In this document: positions 1 through 9,015 of the stretch, in pieces
How positions within the stretch are numbered: position 1 is the stretch's first letter
Layout of the letters: each line of letters begins with the position of its first letter
DNA from: Brevundimonas albigilva
Lineage (GTDB): Bacteria; Pseudomonadota; Alphaproteobacteria; Caulobacterales; Caulobacteraceae
Length of the DNA: 64,000 nt
Assembly: GCF_023503965.1 (NCBI RefSeq)
Contig: NZ_CP097298.1
Location: forward strand, 1,009,001 to 1,073,000
Direction of reading: 5' to 3'
Position numbers and translations under genes: made by a program
The notes under the pieces: model-generated
Databases searched by the model: none
What the model was told of the DNA's origin: nothing
The model's input: only the letters and a program-made list of their open reading frames with translations

Positions 1-2381
1 TCGCGCGCCGTCGGCTCCGCCTGGGCCGTCACCCGGAAGGTGCGCCCCAGATAGTTGAAGTCGTTGACGTAGGACGAGCCCAGATAGACGCCCAGGGTGT
101 CGAACACCGCGGACGGCTGCACGCCCAGCATCAGGGCCTTGTCGCGGTCGACGTCGGCCTCGATCCGCGGCGAGCCGGTGTTGTAGGTCGAGAAGACCTG
201 GTTGACCTGATCCGGCGCCTGGGCGGCCGCGCCCATCATGGCGAAGGTCGCCCCCTCCAGCGCGCCGTAGCCCGCGCCCGAGGTGTCCTGGATCATCATC
301 TTGAAGCCGTTGCCGTTGCCCAGCCCCTGAACCGCGGGCGGCGCGATGACGAAGATGTTGGCGTCGGAGATCGATCCCGTGGCCTGGGTGATGGCCCCGG
401 CCAGGGCCGCGGCCGCTTCCTCGCGCGAGCGTTCGGCGTGCGGCTTCAGGCGGACGAAGATGGTCGCGGCGTTCGAGCCGAAGCTGAAGCTGGATCCGTC
501 CAGCCCGGCGAAGGCGACGGTGCCGTCCACCCCGTCGGTGCCCTGGATGATTCCGCGGGCGCGCATCATCACGTCCTGGGTCCGGTCCAGAGAGGCGCCG
601 GCGGGCAGCTGGATGACGCCGATCAGGAAGCCCTGGTCCTGCTCCGGGATGAAGCCGGTGGGCGTGTCCATCAGGCGCCAGGCGGTGACGCCCAGCAAGC
701 CGACATAGACGATCAGCACGATGGTCACGGTGCGCACCAGACGCGCGGTCAAACGGCCGTAGCGGTCGGACAGCCAGTCGAAGCCCTCGTTGAACTTCCG
801 TCCGCCCCAGCCGACGTAATAGACGACCGAGCCCCACAGACCCGGCTTGCGGGCGTGCGCGTCGTGGTCCTTGTGCGGCTTGAGCAGCAGCGCGGCCATG
901 GCGGGCGACAGCGTCAGCGACACGAACAGCGAGATCACGGCGGCCGAGGCGATGACCACGGCGAACTGGCGGTAGAAGATGCCGGGAATGCCGGGCACGA
1001 ACATCGTCGGCACGAACACCGACACCAGCACCAGGCCGATGGCGATCAGGGCGCCGGAGACCTCCTGCATGGATCGGTATGCGGCCTCCTTGGGACTGAG
1101 CCCCTCGCTGATCGCGCGCTCGACGTTCTCCACCACCACGATGGCGTCATCGACGACGATGCCGACGGCCAGGACCAGGGCGAACAGCGACAGGGAGTTG
1201 ATCGAATATCCCAGCGCCAGCTGCACCGCGAAGGTGCCCACCAACGCGATCGGGATGGCCACGATCGGGATGATCGCCGCGCGCCAGGTCTGAAGGAAGA
1301 CCAGCACCACGATCACGACCAGGATGACGGCCTCGACCAGGGTGTGCTCGACGGACTCCACCGAGGCGGCGACGAATTCGGTCGGGTTGTAGGGCACGGA
1401 GATGGCCATGCCTTGCGGCAGTTCCGACTTCACCGCCTCGACCTCGGCCAGGACCCGCTCGGCGGTGCCCAGGGCGTTGGCGCCCGGCTGCTGCACGATG
1501 GCCAGGCCCACGCCGCGCTCGCCGTCGAAGAAGCCGCGGATGCCGTAATCCTGCGCGCCCAGTTCGATCCGCGCCACGTCGCGCAGATAGGTGACGCGGC
1601 CCTGGGCGTCGGTCTTCAGCACGACGTTGGCGAACTGGTCAGGGTCGGTCAGACGCCCCTGGACCTGGACGGGCAGCTGGAAGGCGGAAGCGTTGTTCGG
1701 GAAAGGCGGCTGGCCGATGGAGCCGGCGGCGGCCTGAACGTTCTGCGCGCGCAGGGCGGCGACGATGTCCGGCCCCGTCAGACCGCGCTCGGCCGCCTTG
1801 GCCGGGTCGATCCAGACCCGCATCGAATAGTTGCCGCCGCCGAACACCTGGACGGTGCCGACCCCCTCGAGGCGCAGCAGTCGGTCGCGCAGGGTCGAGT
1901 TGGCGTAGTTGCCGACGTAGTCGTTATCCAGCGTGCCGTCCGGCGAGGTCAGCCCCAGGATCATCAGGAAGCCGCTCTCGGCCTTGTTGACCGTGATGCC
2001 GGTCTGACGCACCGCCTCGGGCAGACGGGGCTCGGCCAGGGCCACGCGGTTCTGGACCAGCACCTGGGCGTCGTCCAGGTCGGTGCCCGGATTGAAGGTC
2101 ACGGTGATCGCCACCGCCCCGTCCGATGTCGAGGACGAGGAGATGTAGAGCATGTTCTCGACGCCGTTCACCTCCTGCTCGATGGGGGCGGCGACGGTCT
2201 CGGCCAGGGTCTCGGCCGAGGCGCCGGGATAGGCGGCGTTGATGGTGATCGTGGGCGGCGCGATCTCCGGATACTGCGACAGCGGCAGCAGCGGATAGGC
2301 GAACACGCCGATGATGGTGATCACCACCGACAGCACCATCGCGAAGATGGGCCGGTCGATGAAGAAACGGGAGATGTTCAT
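1..2381 (-). CDS. RND (HAE1 family) multidrug efflux pump, inner-membrane subunit, partial
   Basis: Drug/proton antiporter subunit of a tripartite efflux pump, AcrB/MexF-like. About 793 codons are present; the C-terminal part lies beyond the window edge. The ATG at 2381 opens with MNISRFFIDRPIFA, the usual RND N-terminus (TM1). The translation shows the TM4 motif AVGIVVDDAIVVVENVER with the two adjacent aspartates that relay protons, then DTPTGFIPEQDQG at the start of the second porter half. It begins 3 bases after the adaptor's stop codon, so the two are one operon read leftward from the promoter near 3700. Export substrate cannot be told from sequence. Family assignment is firm. Confidence 0.95.
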   Translation of the reverse strand, partial: MNISRFFIDRPIFAMVLSVVITIIGVFAYPLLPLSQYPEIAPPTITINAAYPGASAETLAETVAAPIEQEVNGVENMLYISSSSTSDGAVAITVTFNPGTDLDDAQVLVQNRVALAEPRLPEAVRQTGITVNKAESGFLMILGLTSPDGTLDNDYVGNYANSTLRDRLLRLEGVGTVQVFGGGNYSMRVWIDPAKAAERGLTGPDIVAALRAQNVQAAAGSIGQPPFPNNASAFQLPVQVQGRLTDPDQFANVVLKTDAQGRVTYLRDVARIELGAQDYGIRGFFDGERGVGLAIVQQPGANALGTAERVLAEVEAVKSELPQGMAISVPYNPTEFVAASVESVEHTLVEAVILVVIVVLVFLQTWRAAIIPIVAIPIALVGTFAVQLALGYSINSLSLFALVLAVGIVVDDAIVVVENVERAISEGLSPKEAAYRSMQEVSGALIAIGLVLVSVFVPTMFVPGIPGIFYRQFAVVIASAAVISLFVSLTLSPAMAALLLKPHKDHDAHARKPGLWGSVVYYVGWGGRKFNEGFDWLSDRYGRLTARLVRTVTIVLIVYVGLLGVTAWRLMDTPTGFIPEQDQGFLIGVIQLPAGASLDRTQDVMMRARGIIQGTDGVDGTVAFAGLDGSSFSFGSNAATIFVRLKPHAERSREEAAAALAGAITQATGSISDANIFVIAPPAVQGLGNGNGFKMMIQDTSGAGYGALEGATFAMMGAAAQAPDQVNQVFSTYNTGSPRIEADVDRDKALMLGVQPSAVFDTLGVYLGSSYVNDFNYLGRTFRVTAQAEPTAR

Positions 2382-2384
2382 GGA

Positions 2385-3596
2385 TCAGTCGCCGCTGGAA
2401 AGGCTGTTGGCGAAGGAGGCGCTGGAGGCCGGCGCGGCCTGGGTCACGGGACCGGCGGGGGCCTGGTTCTGCTGCTGGACCGGCTGGATGCGGCCGTTCT
2501 GCGGGGTCACCTTGGAGCCCGGCTGGGCGGCGCGCTGCAGGCCCGAGATGATCACGCGGTCGGTCGGCGCCAGGCCGGACTTGATCACGCGCAGACCCTG
2601 GACCACTGGTCCCAGTTGGACCGCCTTGGGCGTGACCGAGCCGTCCGCGGCCACGACATAGACGGTGCGGCGCGACTGGTCGGTGTTGATCGCGGTGTCG
2701 GGCACCAGCAGGGCGTCATAGGCCTCGGCGCCCGCGACCTGGGCGCGGCCGAACATGCCCGGACGCAGGAAGCCGTCGGCGTTGGGCACGATGGCGCGCA
2801 GACGGATCACGCCCGAGGCCGTGTCGATCGAATTGTCCGAGAAGTCCAGGCGACCGGTGCGGTTGTACTCGGTCTCGTCCTGCAGGCGGATCCGCACCGG
2901 CGCGCCCTGTTCGGAGCCGCCTTCGCGCATGTACTTAAGCGCGATCGCCTCGGAGCCGTCGAACACGAAGTGGATCGGACCGCCGGAAACGATGGTCGTC
3001 AGCACGTCGCCGGCCGACGATCCGCCGGCGACCAGATTGCCCGGGTCGACCCGGCGGTCGGACACGCGGCCCGACACCGGCGCGGTGACGCGGGTGTAGT
3101 CCAGGTTCAGCTGGGCCGTGCGGGTCGCGGCGTTCGCCGCCTCCAGATTGGCCTCGGCGGCCTGCACCGCCGCCTTGTTGGAATCGTATTCGGCCTGCGA
3201 GACCGCCTGCGAGGCCAGCAGGGACTCGCTGCGGGCCAGATTGGCGCGCGCCAGGCTCAGTTGCGACTGGGCCTGGGCGACCTGGGCGCGGGCCTGGGCC
3301 AGGGCCGCCTGGGCGGGACGCGGATCCAGGGTGAACAGCAGTTGGCCCTTCTGGACCATCTGACCGTCGCGGAAGTGCACCCCCTGGATGTAGCCGCCGA
3401 CGCGTGCGCGCACGTCGACCGCCTCCACCGCCTCGAAGCGGCCGGTGAACTCGTCCCAATCCACCACCTGCTGACGCAGCGGCGTGGCCACCGTCACCGG
3501 AGGCGCGCCCGGCGCCTGGTCCTCGGCTTTCGGCGAACATCCATAAAGCGCGCCCGTCACCAAAACGGACACGGCCGCGATCTTAAGCCCGCGCAT
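2385..3596 (-). CDS. RND efflux periplasmic adaptor (membrane fusion) lipoprotein
   Basis: Periplasmic adaptor linking the downstream RND pump to an outer-membrane channel. 403 aa from the ATG at 3596, chosen because it starts a lipoprotein signal (MRGLKIAAVSVLVTGALYGC, lipobox Cys near residue 20) and has GGAGA 8 bases upstream; an upstream in-frame start at 3668 would add 24 residues before the signal. The lipoyl half motif (VRARVGGYIQGVHFRDGQMV), a long Ala/Gln-rich hairpin of alternating helices (about residues 85-155), then beta-barrel and membrane-proximal domains follow in MexE/AcrA order. The tail is Gln/Pro/Ala rich. No outer-membrane channel gene is visible in the window. Confidence 0.93.
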   Translation of the reverse strand: MRGLKIAAVSVLVTGALYGCSPKAEDQAPGAPPVTVATPLRQQVVDWDEFTGRFEAVEAVDVRARVGGYIQGVHFRDGQMVQKGQLLFTLDPRPAQAALAQARAQVAQAQSQLSLARANLARSESLLASQAVSQAEYDSNKAAVQAAEANLEAANAATRTAQLNLDYTRVTAPVSGRVSDRRVDPGNLVAGGSSAGDVLTTIVSGGPIHFVFDGSEAIALKYMREGGSEQGAPVRIRLQDETEYNRTGRLDFSDNSIDTASGVIRLRAIVPNADGFLRPGMFGRAQVAGAEAYDALLVPDTAINTDQSRRTVYVVAADGSVTPKAVQLGPVVQGLRVIKSGLAPTDRVIISGLQRAAQPGSKVTPQNGRIQPVQQQNQAPAGPVTQAAPASSASFANSLSSGD

Positions 3597-3701
3597 CGGC
3601 GCATTCTCCCTGTCGGAGGTAAATCCCTGTCGAGCGGACACCGACCGATGGGGAGTCGGCCGTGTCAACGCATGGTGACTTAATGGTCAGGGCCGCGACG
3701 C

Positions 3702-3721
3702 TTGTCAACAGGCGTTGACAA
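3702..3721. promoter_or_regulatory. Inverted-repeat operator between adaptor and TetR genes
   Basis: Perfect 8-bp arms TTGTCAAC and GTTGACAA separated by AGGC. Each arm contains a TTGACA hexamer facing outward: one reads right toward the TetR gene (3715-3720), the other left toward the efflux operon, where CATTAA lies 17 bases further. A repressor bound here would cover both -35 elements. A related half-site (GTCAACG) lies near 3664. The likely ligand is the adjacent TetR protein (inference). Confidence 0.7.
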
Positions 3722-3766
3722 AGCCATATGTGATTTACGGTTATTGTTCCCAGGAGTTTCGCCCCC

Positions 3767-4336
3767 TTGTTGTGCCCCGGTCCCCGCCCGAGAAACGCCG
3801 CAGCGACCCGCACGGCCATTCTCGACGCTGCGCGCGAGCGGTTCGCTGCGGAGAGCTACGACGACGTCGGCATGCGCGACATCGCCCGGGACGTCGGCGT
3901 CGACGCCGCCCTGATCAGCCGCTACTTCGGCTCCAAGGACGACCTGTTCCTGGCGGCGCTGGAAAGCTGCGGCGACGGCAGCGCCCTGATGCAGGGCGAC
4001 AAGGCCGAGTTCGGCAAGCGGGTGGCGCACGAGGTCGTGTTCGAACCCAAGAAGGCCGACCAGCTGAAGGGCATGTCCATCATGCTGCGCTCCATCGGCT
4101 CCAACCGCGCCTCGGAGATGGTGCAGACGACCTGTTCCGCCCAGTTCTTCGGCCCGTTGCAGGACTGGCTGGGCGGCCCGGACGCGACCGTTCGCGCCCG
4201 TCTGCTGGCCGGCTTCATCATGGGCATGTCGATCAGCCGCGAACTGGGCGGCGGCAGTTTCGACCTGGAGCCCGCCGAATGCGAGCGGATGCGCGACCGC
4301 CTGGCGGTGATCCTGCAGGCGCTGATCGACAACTGA
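3767..4336 (+). CDS. TetR/AcrR-family transcriptional regulator of the RND operon
   Basis: One-component repressor, 189 aa. The N-terminal helix-turn-helix (about residues 12-58, with SYDDVGMRDIARDVGVDAALISRYFGSKDDLF) is typical TetR; the rest is a helical ligand-binding domain with a C-terminal family pattern. A TTG start at 3767 is used because AGGAG sits 10 bases upstream and no in-frame ATG precedes the HTH. It is divergent from the efflux adaptor across a perfect palindrome, so local repression of the pump and itself is likely. Inducer unknown. Confidence 0.88.
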   Translation: MLCPGPRPRNAAATRTAILDAARERFAAESYDDVGMRDIARDVGVDAALISRYFGSKDDLFLAALESCGDGSALMQGDKAEFGKRVAHEVVFEPKKADQLKGMSIMLRSIGSNRASEMVQTTCSAQFFGPLQDWLGGPDATVRARLLAGFIMGMSISRELGGGSFDLEPAECERMRDRLAVILQALIDN

Positions 4337-4354
4337 AACCGTGACGCAATTAGA

Positions 4355-4384
4355 AAGGGGCGCGGACTTCGGTCCGCGCCCCTT
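4355..4384. terminator. Bidirectional hairpin terminator
   Basis: 13-bp perfect stem AAGGGGCGCGGAC / GTCCGCGCCCCTT with a TTCG loop, between the convergent TetR and sugar-transporter genes. The short A and T runs at the stem base could serve either direction. Confidence 0.8.
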
Positions 4385-4405
4385 CTGCTTTCCTGGCCGT
4401 GCGCG

Positions 4406-5688
4406 TCAGTGCGGCGACGGCGCCCTGACCACGTCGGCGTCGCGCACCTTGGTCCGGGCCGCCGCGATGGCGAAGACGGTCAGGCCCACATAGCCCCCAG
4501 CAGCGGCACGATGAAGGCCGGTTGCAGCGCGCCGGCCGCATCGGCGATCCGCGCCGCCACCTGCGGCAGCAGGGCCCCGCCGATGATGCCGAACACCAGC
4601 AGGCCCGAGGTGGCCGAGGTCGGCGCCGTCGACCGCTCCAGCGTCAGGGTGAAGATGGTCGGGAACATGATGGAGTTGAACAGGCCGATCGACAGGGCGG
4701 CGTAGGCCGCCGTCGGACCGCCCACCTGGCTGACGACCAGGCACAGCAGCGCCGCCACCACGGTGCAGACCGCCAGCACGATCCCCGCCGGCACGCGCGT
4801 CAGCACCGCCGAGCCGATGAAGCGGCCCACCATCGCCCCGCCCCAGTACAGGGCGACCATCTTGCCCGCCGTCTCGATCGGCGCGTTCAGCACGTCCGGG
4901 CTTTCCAGGAAGTTGGTCAGCATGCCGCCGATGGCGACTTCCGACCCGACGTAGAGGAAGATGGCCAGGGCGCCGAACACCGCCCAGGGCGACGACAGCG
5001 CCTTCAGCGGGGACACGGCTTCCGTCGCGGCCGGGGCGGCGGCGTTGATCTTCTTGCGGGCGGTGAAGATGAAGACGGCGATCAGGGCGAAGAAGGCGCC
5101 CATGCCCAGGAAGGCCATGTCGATGCTGCGCAGCGACTGCGACCGCGTCGCCGCCGTCACCACCGCGCCCGCCGCGAAGACGCCGCCGGTCAGCAGCACG
5201 TGCGACCCCAGCCACGGGCCGATCGTCGTGCCCAGGGAATTGAAGGCCTGCGACAGGTTCAGCCGCATGTGCGACCCCTTGCGCGTGCCCAGCTCCGCCA
5301 CCAGCGGATTGGCCGCGACCTGCAGAAGCGTCACGCCCGAGGCGATGACGAACAGCGCCAGAAGGACGCCGGGATACCAGTCGGCGGCCGTCGCGGCCGG
5401 CACGATCAGGCAGCCGGCGACCATGACGATCAGCGCCCCGATGATCGAACGGCTGTAGCCCAGCTTGCCCAGCACCGACGCGGCCGGCAGCGACATCAGC
5501 CCGTAGGCGATGAACCAGGCGAAGGTCGTCAGGAAGGCCTCGGCGTTGTTCAGGTCGAACACCCGCTTCACCGCCGCGATCAGCGGATCGATCAGCGAGG
5601 TGGCGAAGCCCCAGGCGAAGAACAGCGTGGTGACATAGGCGAAGGCCAGGCCCGCGCCCTTGGGGCGGGCGGCGTCTGTCGTGGTCAT
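4406..5688 (-). pseudogene. Sugar MFS transporter, FucP/GluP type, with a late frameshift
   Basis: Inner-membrane sugar:proton symporter of the fucose/glucose-galactose branch of the MFS. The N-terminus (FAYVTTLFFAWGFATSLIDPL) and helix 4-5 region (VAANPLVAELGTRKGSHMRLNLSQAFNSLGTTIGP) are diagnostic. The frame as sequenced stops at 4480 after PLLGAMWA, while the expected last segment (GYVGLTVFAIAAARTKVRDADVV) continues in another frame to 4406. Adding one G to the five-G run near 4490 restores a protein of about 427 aa. It lies just downstream of the TonB receptor and upstream of the terminal hairpin, suggesting import of sugars released in the periplasm. Confidence 0.88.
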
Positions 5689-5821
5689 GCGGATGGGTCC
5701 CCCTGCGATGGATCGGCGCCGCGCCGTGGCGCGCGGTTCTTGTCCCTCTGGTTCCGATATCGAAGCCGGGCCGTCCAGCCGAAACCGTCCGCTGTAACCA
5801 AACTTTTCGCCCGGCCGGGCG

Positions 5822-5853
5822 AAAAAAGGGCCGCCCCGTCGCCAGGGCGGCCC
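5822..5853 (-). terminator. Rho-independent terminator of the TonB-receptor gene
   Basis: On the minus strand, the 9-bp stem GGGCCGCCC / GGGCGGCCC with an 8-base loop is followed by six T residues, 20 bases after the receptor stop codon. This is a textbook intrinsic terminator that separates the receptor from the sugar MFS gene. Confidence 0.88.
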
Positions 5854-5874
5854 AGTCTGCTCAGCAGGGGAGGA

Positions 5875-8728
5875 TCAGAAGCGGTAGTTCACGCCCACCG
5901 CGAAGGTGCGACCATAGGACTGGTAGTCGATGGTCCGACGCTCATCGCCGTTCTCGAAGGTCTTGAAGGGCTCGTCCGTCAGGTTGTTGACCTGGGCCAG
6001 GACCGACAGGCCTTCCAGCGGACCCGACTGGAACTCGTAGCCGATCTGGGCGTCGACGACGGTTTCCGCCGCGACCGAGCGCAGAGTGCGGCCGTTGCCG
6101 AAGCCGGCCACTTCGCCCAGGTAGTCGGAGCGATAGCGGGCCGAGATGCGCGACGAGAAGCCGAAGCGCTCATAGTACAGCGTGCCGTTCACGACCGTTT
6201 CCGACAGGCCCGGCATGGGCGTGGGCGGGTTGGCGGGATCCGGCTGGACCTCGCTTTCGGTCTGCGAGGCGCTGAACAGGCCGCCGAAGCCTTCAAGCAC
6301 CGGATGGAAGATCTCGAACGGCGCCGAGACCGAGAATTCCACGCCGCGGATCCAGCCGCCGTTGCCATTCTCGGGCGTCGAGATGATGCCCTCGTTGATC
6401 ACGGGCGTGACGCCGCCGGTCGGATAGCCGCTGAAGTCGAAGATGCGGTTGTAGGTGTAAACGTAGCTTTCCAGGTCGCGGTAGAAGCCCGCCAGCGAGA
6501 CATAGCCGCGACGGTTGGCGAAATACTTCTCGAACGACAGGTCGGCCACATTGGCGATGTACGGCATCAGTTCGGGATTGCCGCCGCCGCCGCCCCAGGG
6601 CGAGTTCTGCTCGGGCGTGGCGTTCTCGTTGTTGTTGCCGGGGTTGAACGAGAAGTTCCGGCCGGCGCGCATGTCGTCCATCCGCGGCCGCGCTAGGGTG
6701 CGCGACAGCGAGAAGCGCGCGAACATGTCGTCGCCGACTTCCAGGATGAAGTTCGAGCTGGGCAGGATTTCCAGATATTCCTTGCCGCCCGTGATCTCCT
6801 CGACCGCCGCGACGCCGACGCCGATCTGCTGGGCCTCGAAGCCGTGGCCCTGCTGGTCGGTGTAAACGAACTGCATGCCGACGTTGCCGGTCAGCGGCAG
6901 GCCGAACAGGGTGTGGTCGATGTTGGCGCGGATGTAGGCGGTCGAGACCTTTTCGGTCACGTCCCAGTTGCCGGCCGCCACGTCGGCGTTCGGGTTGCGG
7001 ATCAGGTTCAGCGCGCCGCTGTTGACCAGGGCCAGGGCGTCGTAGCTCAGCACTTCCGAAATGCCCAAGTAGCCCAGGTCGGTCGGCTCCAGCAGGAACT
7101 CCGACGGCACGGCCAGGTCGCCGCCGCCGGGGACGCCCAGGTAGTACTGGTCGTTGATGAACTCCTTCGTGCGTTCCGAATAGTTGAAGCCGAAGTCGAT
7201 CGAGCTGAACGGGCTCTGGTGCAGGGCGCGGTTGGCCGTCAGGCGCACCGCCTTGATCTCGTCCGTGATGGACGGGGTGTTCATGTATGTAGCCGGCCTG
7301 GCCTTCCGGGATCACGTCGCCGCCCCAGCCCTGCGGGCTGGTCAGCAGGATCAGCGACGGATCGGCGTAGTTCAGCTGGCTGGTGAAGCGCGTCACGCCG
7401 TCGTCGGTCAGCTCGAAGCCCAGGGTGTCCAGGGCGCCGTTGATGTTGCGGCCGGTGCCGGCGTTGGTTTCCAGGATCAGGTCTTCGCGCTCGACCTTGG
7501 AGTAGTTGACGTCCAGGCCCAGGGTCCAGTCGTCATTGGCGACGAACTCGGTGTTCCAGCCGATGGCGGTGATGTTGCTGTCGCGCTTGTTCAGGTCGTT
7601 GCGGACCACGCCCTTGATGTTGTCCCAGGTGCCGGCGACGATCAGGCCGTCCTCGACGGTGTAGCCGGGACGCAGCGACGGACCAGGACGGCAGACGTTC
7701 GGCGTGGGAACGTTGTTGGTGATCTGGCAACCGCCAAGCACAGTATCGCTACGGCCCGGGCTTTCGGCCAGCCCTCCCCACGCCAGCGGGAACTCGATGC
7801 CGCGCAGGACCTGGGTGTTCTTGAATTCGGAATAGAAGGCGTCGATCGTCGAGTGGAAACGGTCGTTCGGGCGCCATTCCAGCACGCCCATGTAGCCGTC
7901 GCGCTCCAGCTCCGACGACATGACGTAGGGCTTGACGCCGCCGGTCAGCAGATTGCCGTCGCTGTAGTTCGGATAGCCCCAGCTGTTGAAGCGCTCGGAC
8001 TGGTAGGGCGAGCTCATGTGGGCGTAGCCCAGCGCCACGCCGATGGTGTCGTCGGCGAACTGGTCGATATAGGACAGGGTGTAGCGGTCGCCGCTGTCGG
8101 TCGTGCCCGAGTTCAGGGCGCCGATGTCGTTCCACTCGTGGCGATAGTTCACGGCCATCGCCTGACGGCCATAGGCCAGCGGCCGAACGGTGCGCAGGTC
8201 GACGGTGCCGGCCAGGCCCTGGCCGACCAGGGCCGCGTCGGGGGTCTTGTAGACGACGACGCTGCCCAGCAGTTCCGACGGGAACTGGTCGAACTCGACG
8301 CCGCGGTTGTCGCCGGTGGTGACCAGCTCGCGGCCGTTCAGCAGCGCGGTGGTGAAGTCCGGGCCCAGGCCGCGGATCGAGATGGCCTGGCTGCGGCCAT
8401 CGAGGCGCTGCGAGGTCACGCCCGGCAGGCGGGCCAGGGATTCGGCGATGGAGACGTCCGGCAGCTTGCCGATGTCTTCCGCGGAGATCACCTCGACGAT
8501 CGAGGTGTTGTTGGCCTTGGCCGAGATCGACGCCTCGATGGCGCGGCGGATGCCGGTGACGACGATTTCACCGACTTCGGTCGGCTGCGCGTCGGCGGGC
8601 TGAGCCTCGGCGGCCTGGACGGCGGCGTCGGCGGTTTGAGCCTGGGCGCTGCTGACGGCCATCAGGGCCACGGCGCCGAAAGCGGCGCCCGACAGCAGGC
8701 GCGCACGCCGGTTGAGACGTTGAGACAT
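5875..8728 (-). pseudogene. TonB-dependent outer-membrane receptor (maltodextrin locus), frame broken by a 4-base duplication
   Basis: Energy-coupled outer-membrane receptor, about 949 aa when joined. Signal peptide MSQRLNRRARLLSGAAFGA... ending QAQ; TonB-box region GEIVVTGIR (about residue 53); plug with EVISAEDIGKLPDVSIAESLARLPGV and RGLGPDF typical of the Xanthomonas/Caulobacter receptor family; beta-barrel ending in the aromatic terminus GVNYRF. GGGAGGA precedes the ATG by 6 bases. The frame shifts at 7283-7290, where ATGT is present twice; removing one copy joins GQAGYM to NTPSITDEIK without a gap. Divergent from the alpha-amylase gene. It resembles the Caulobacter maltodextrin receptor MalA by context (from memory). 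Confidence 0.9.
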
Positions 8729-8794
8729 GGATCATCCTCCCTGAGGGCTGGTCGCGATTCTGAATGTCGCAACCGGAAGCCGTCGCAAAAAATA

Positions 8795-8820
8795 TGCAAA
8801 TCTGATTGCACATTGCAAGC
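8795..8820. promoter_or_regulatory. Candidate LacI-type operator near the TonB-receptor promoter
   Basis: TGCAA-N6-TTGCA (8795-8810) followed by a further TTGCAAG (8814). The same TGCAA/TTGCA half-sites recur before the amylase gene and before the LacI/GH97 pair, suggesting one repressor binds all three. No operator has been tested; assignment to the local LacI protein is inferred. Confidence 0.5.
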
Positions 8821-8936
8821 CGGTAATCTTGCTGCTGGAAATTCGTCATGTTCGCCCGGGCGTCCGCACCCCGTTTCTTCGGGATGTTGCGACGCATTGC
8901 CACGCTATGTGTGCGTTGCAGCATTTTTTACGCGCG

Positions 8937-8975
8937 TTGACAGGCGGCGGCAGGACTGCAAAATCTTGCAAATCG
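8937..8975 (+). promoter_or_regulatory. Candidate promoter and operator of the GH13 alpha-amylase gene
   Basis: TTGACA at 8937-8942, 16 bases, then CAAAAT as a weak -10. The -10 is overlapped by TGCAA-AATC-TTGCA (8957-8970), a short inverted repeat matching the half-sites seen elsewhere in this locus, then another TGCAAATC. Repressor binding would block polymerase. GGAGGAAA precedes the ATG at 9016. Confidence 0.5.
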
Positions 8976-9015
8976 ACTTGGAAGGCTTTGCACTGACCAG
9001 GCAGGAGGAAAACCG

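Noticed and set aside
438..3683. Very long open frame (1081 codons) on the plus strand opposite the RND genes
   Set aside because: Low-complexity His/Arg/Gly/Asp-rich translation opposite two clear efflux genes; a by-product of GC-rich codon use.
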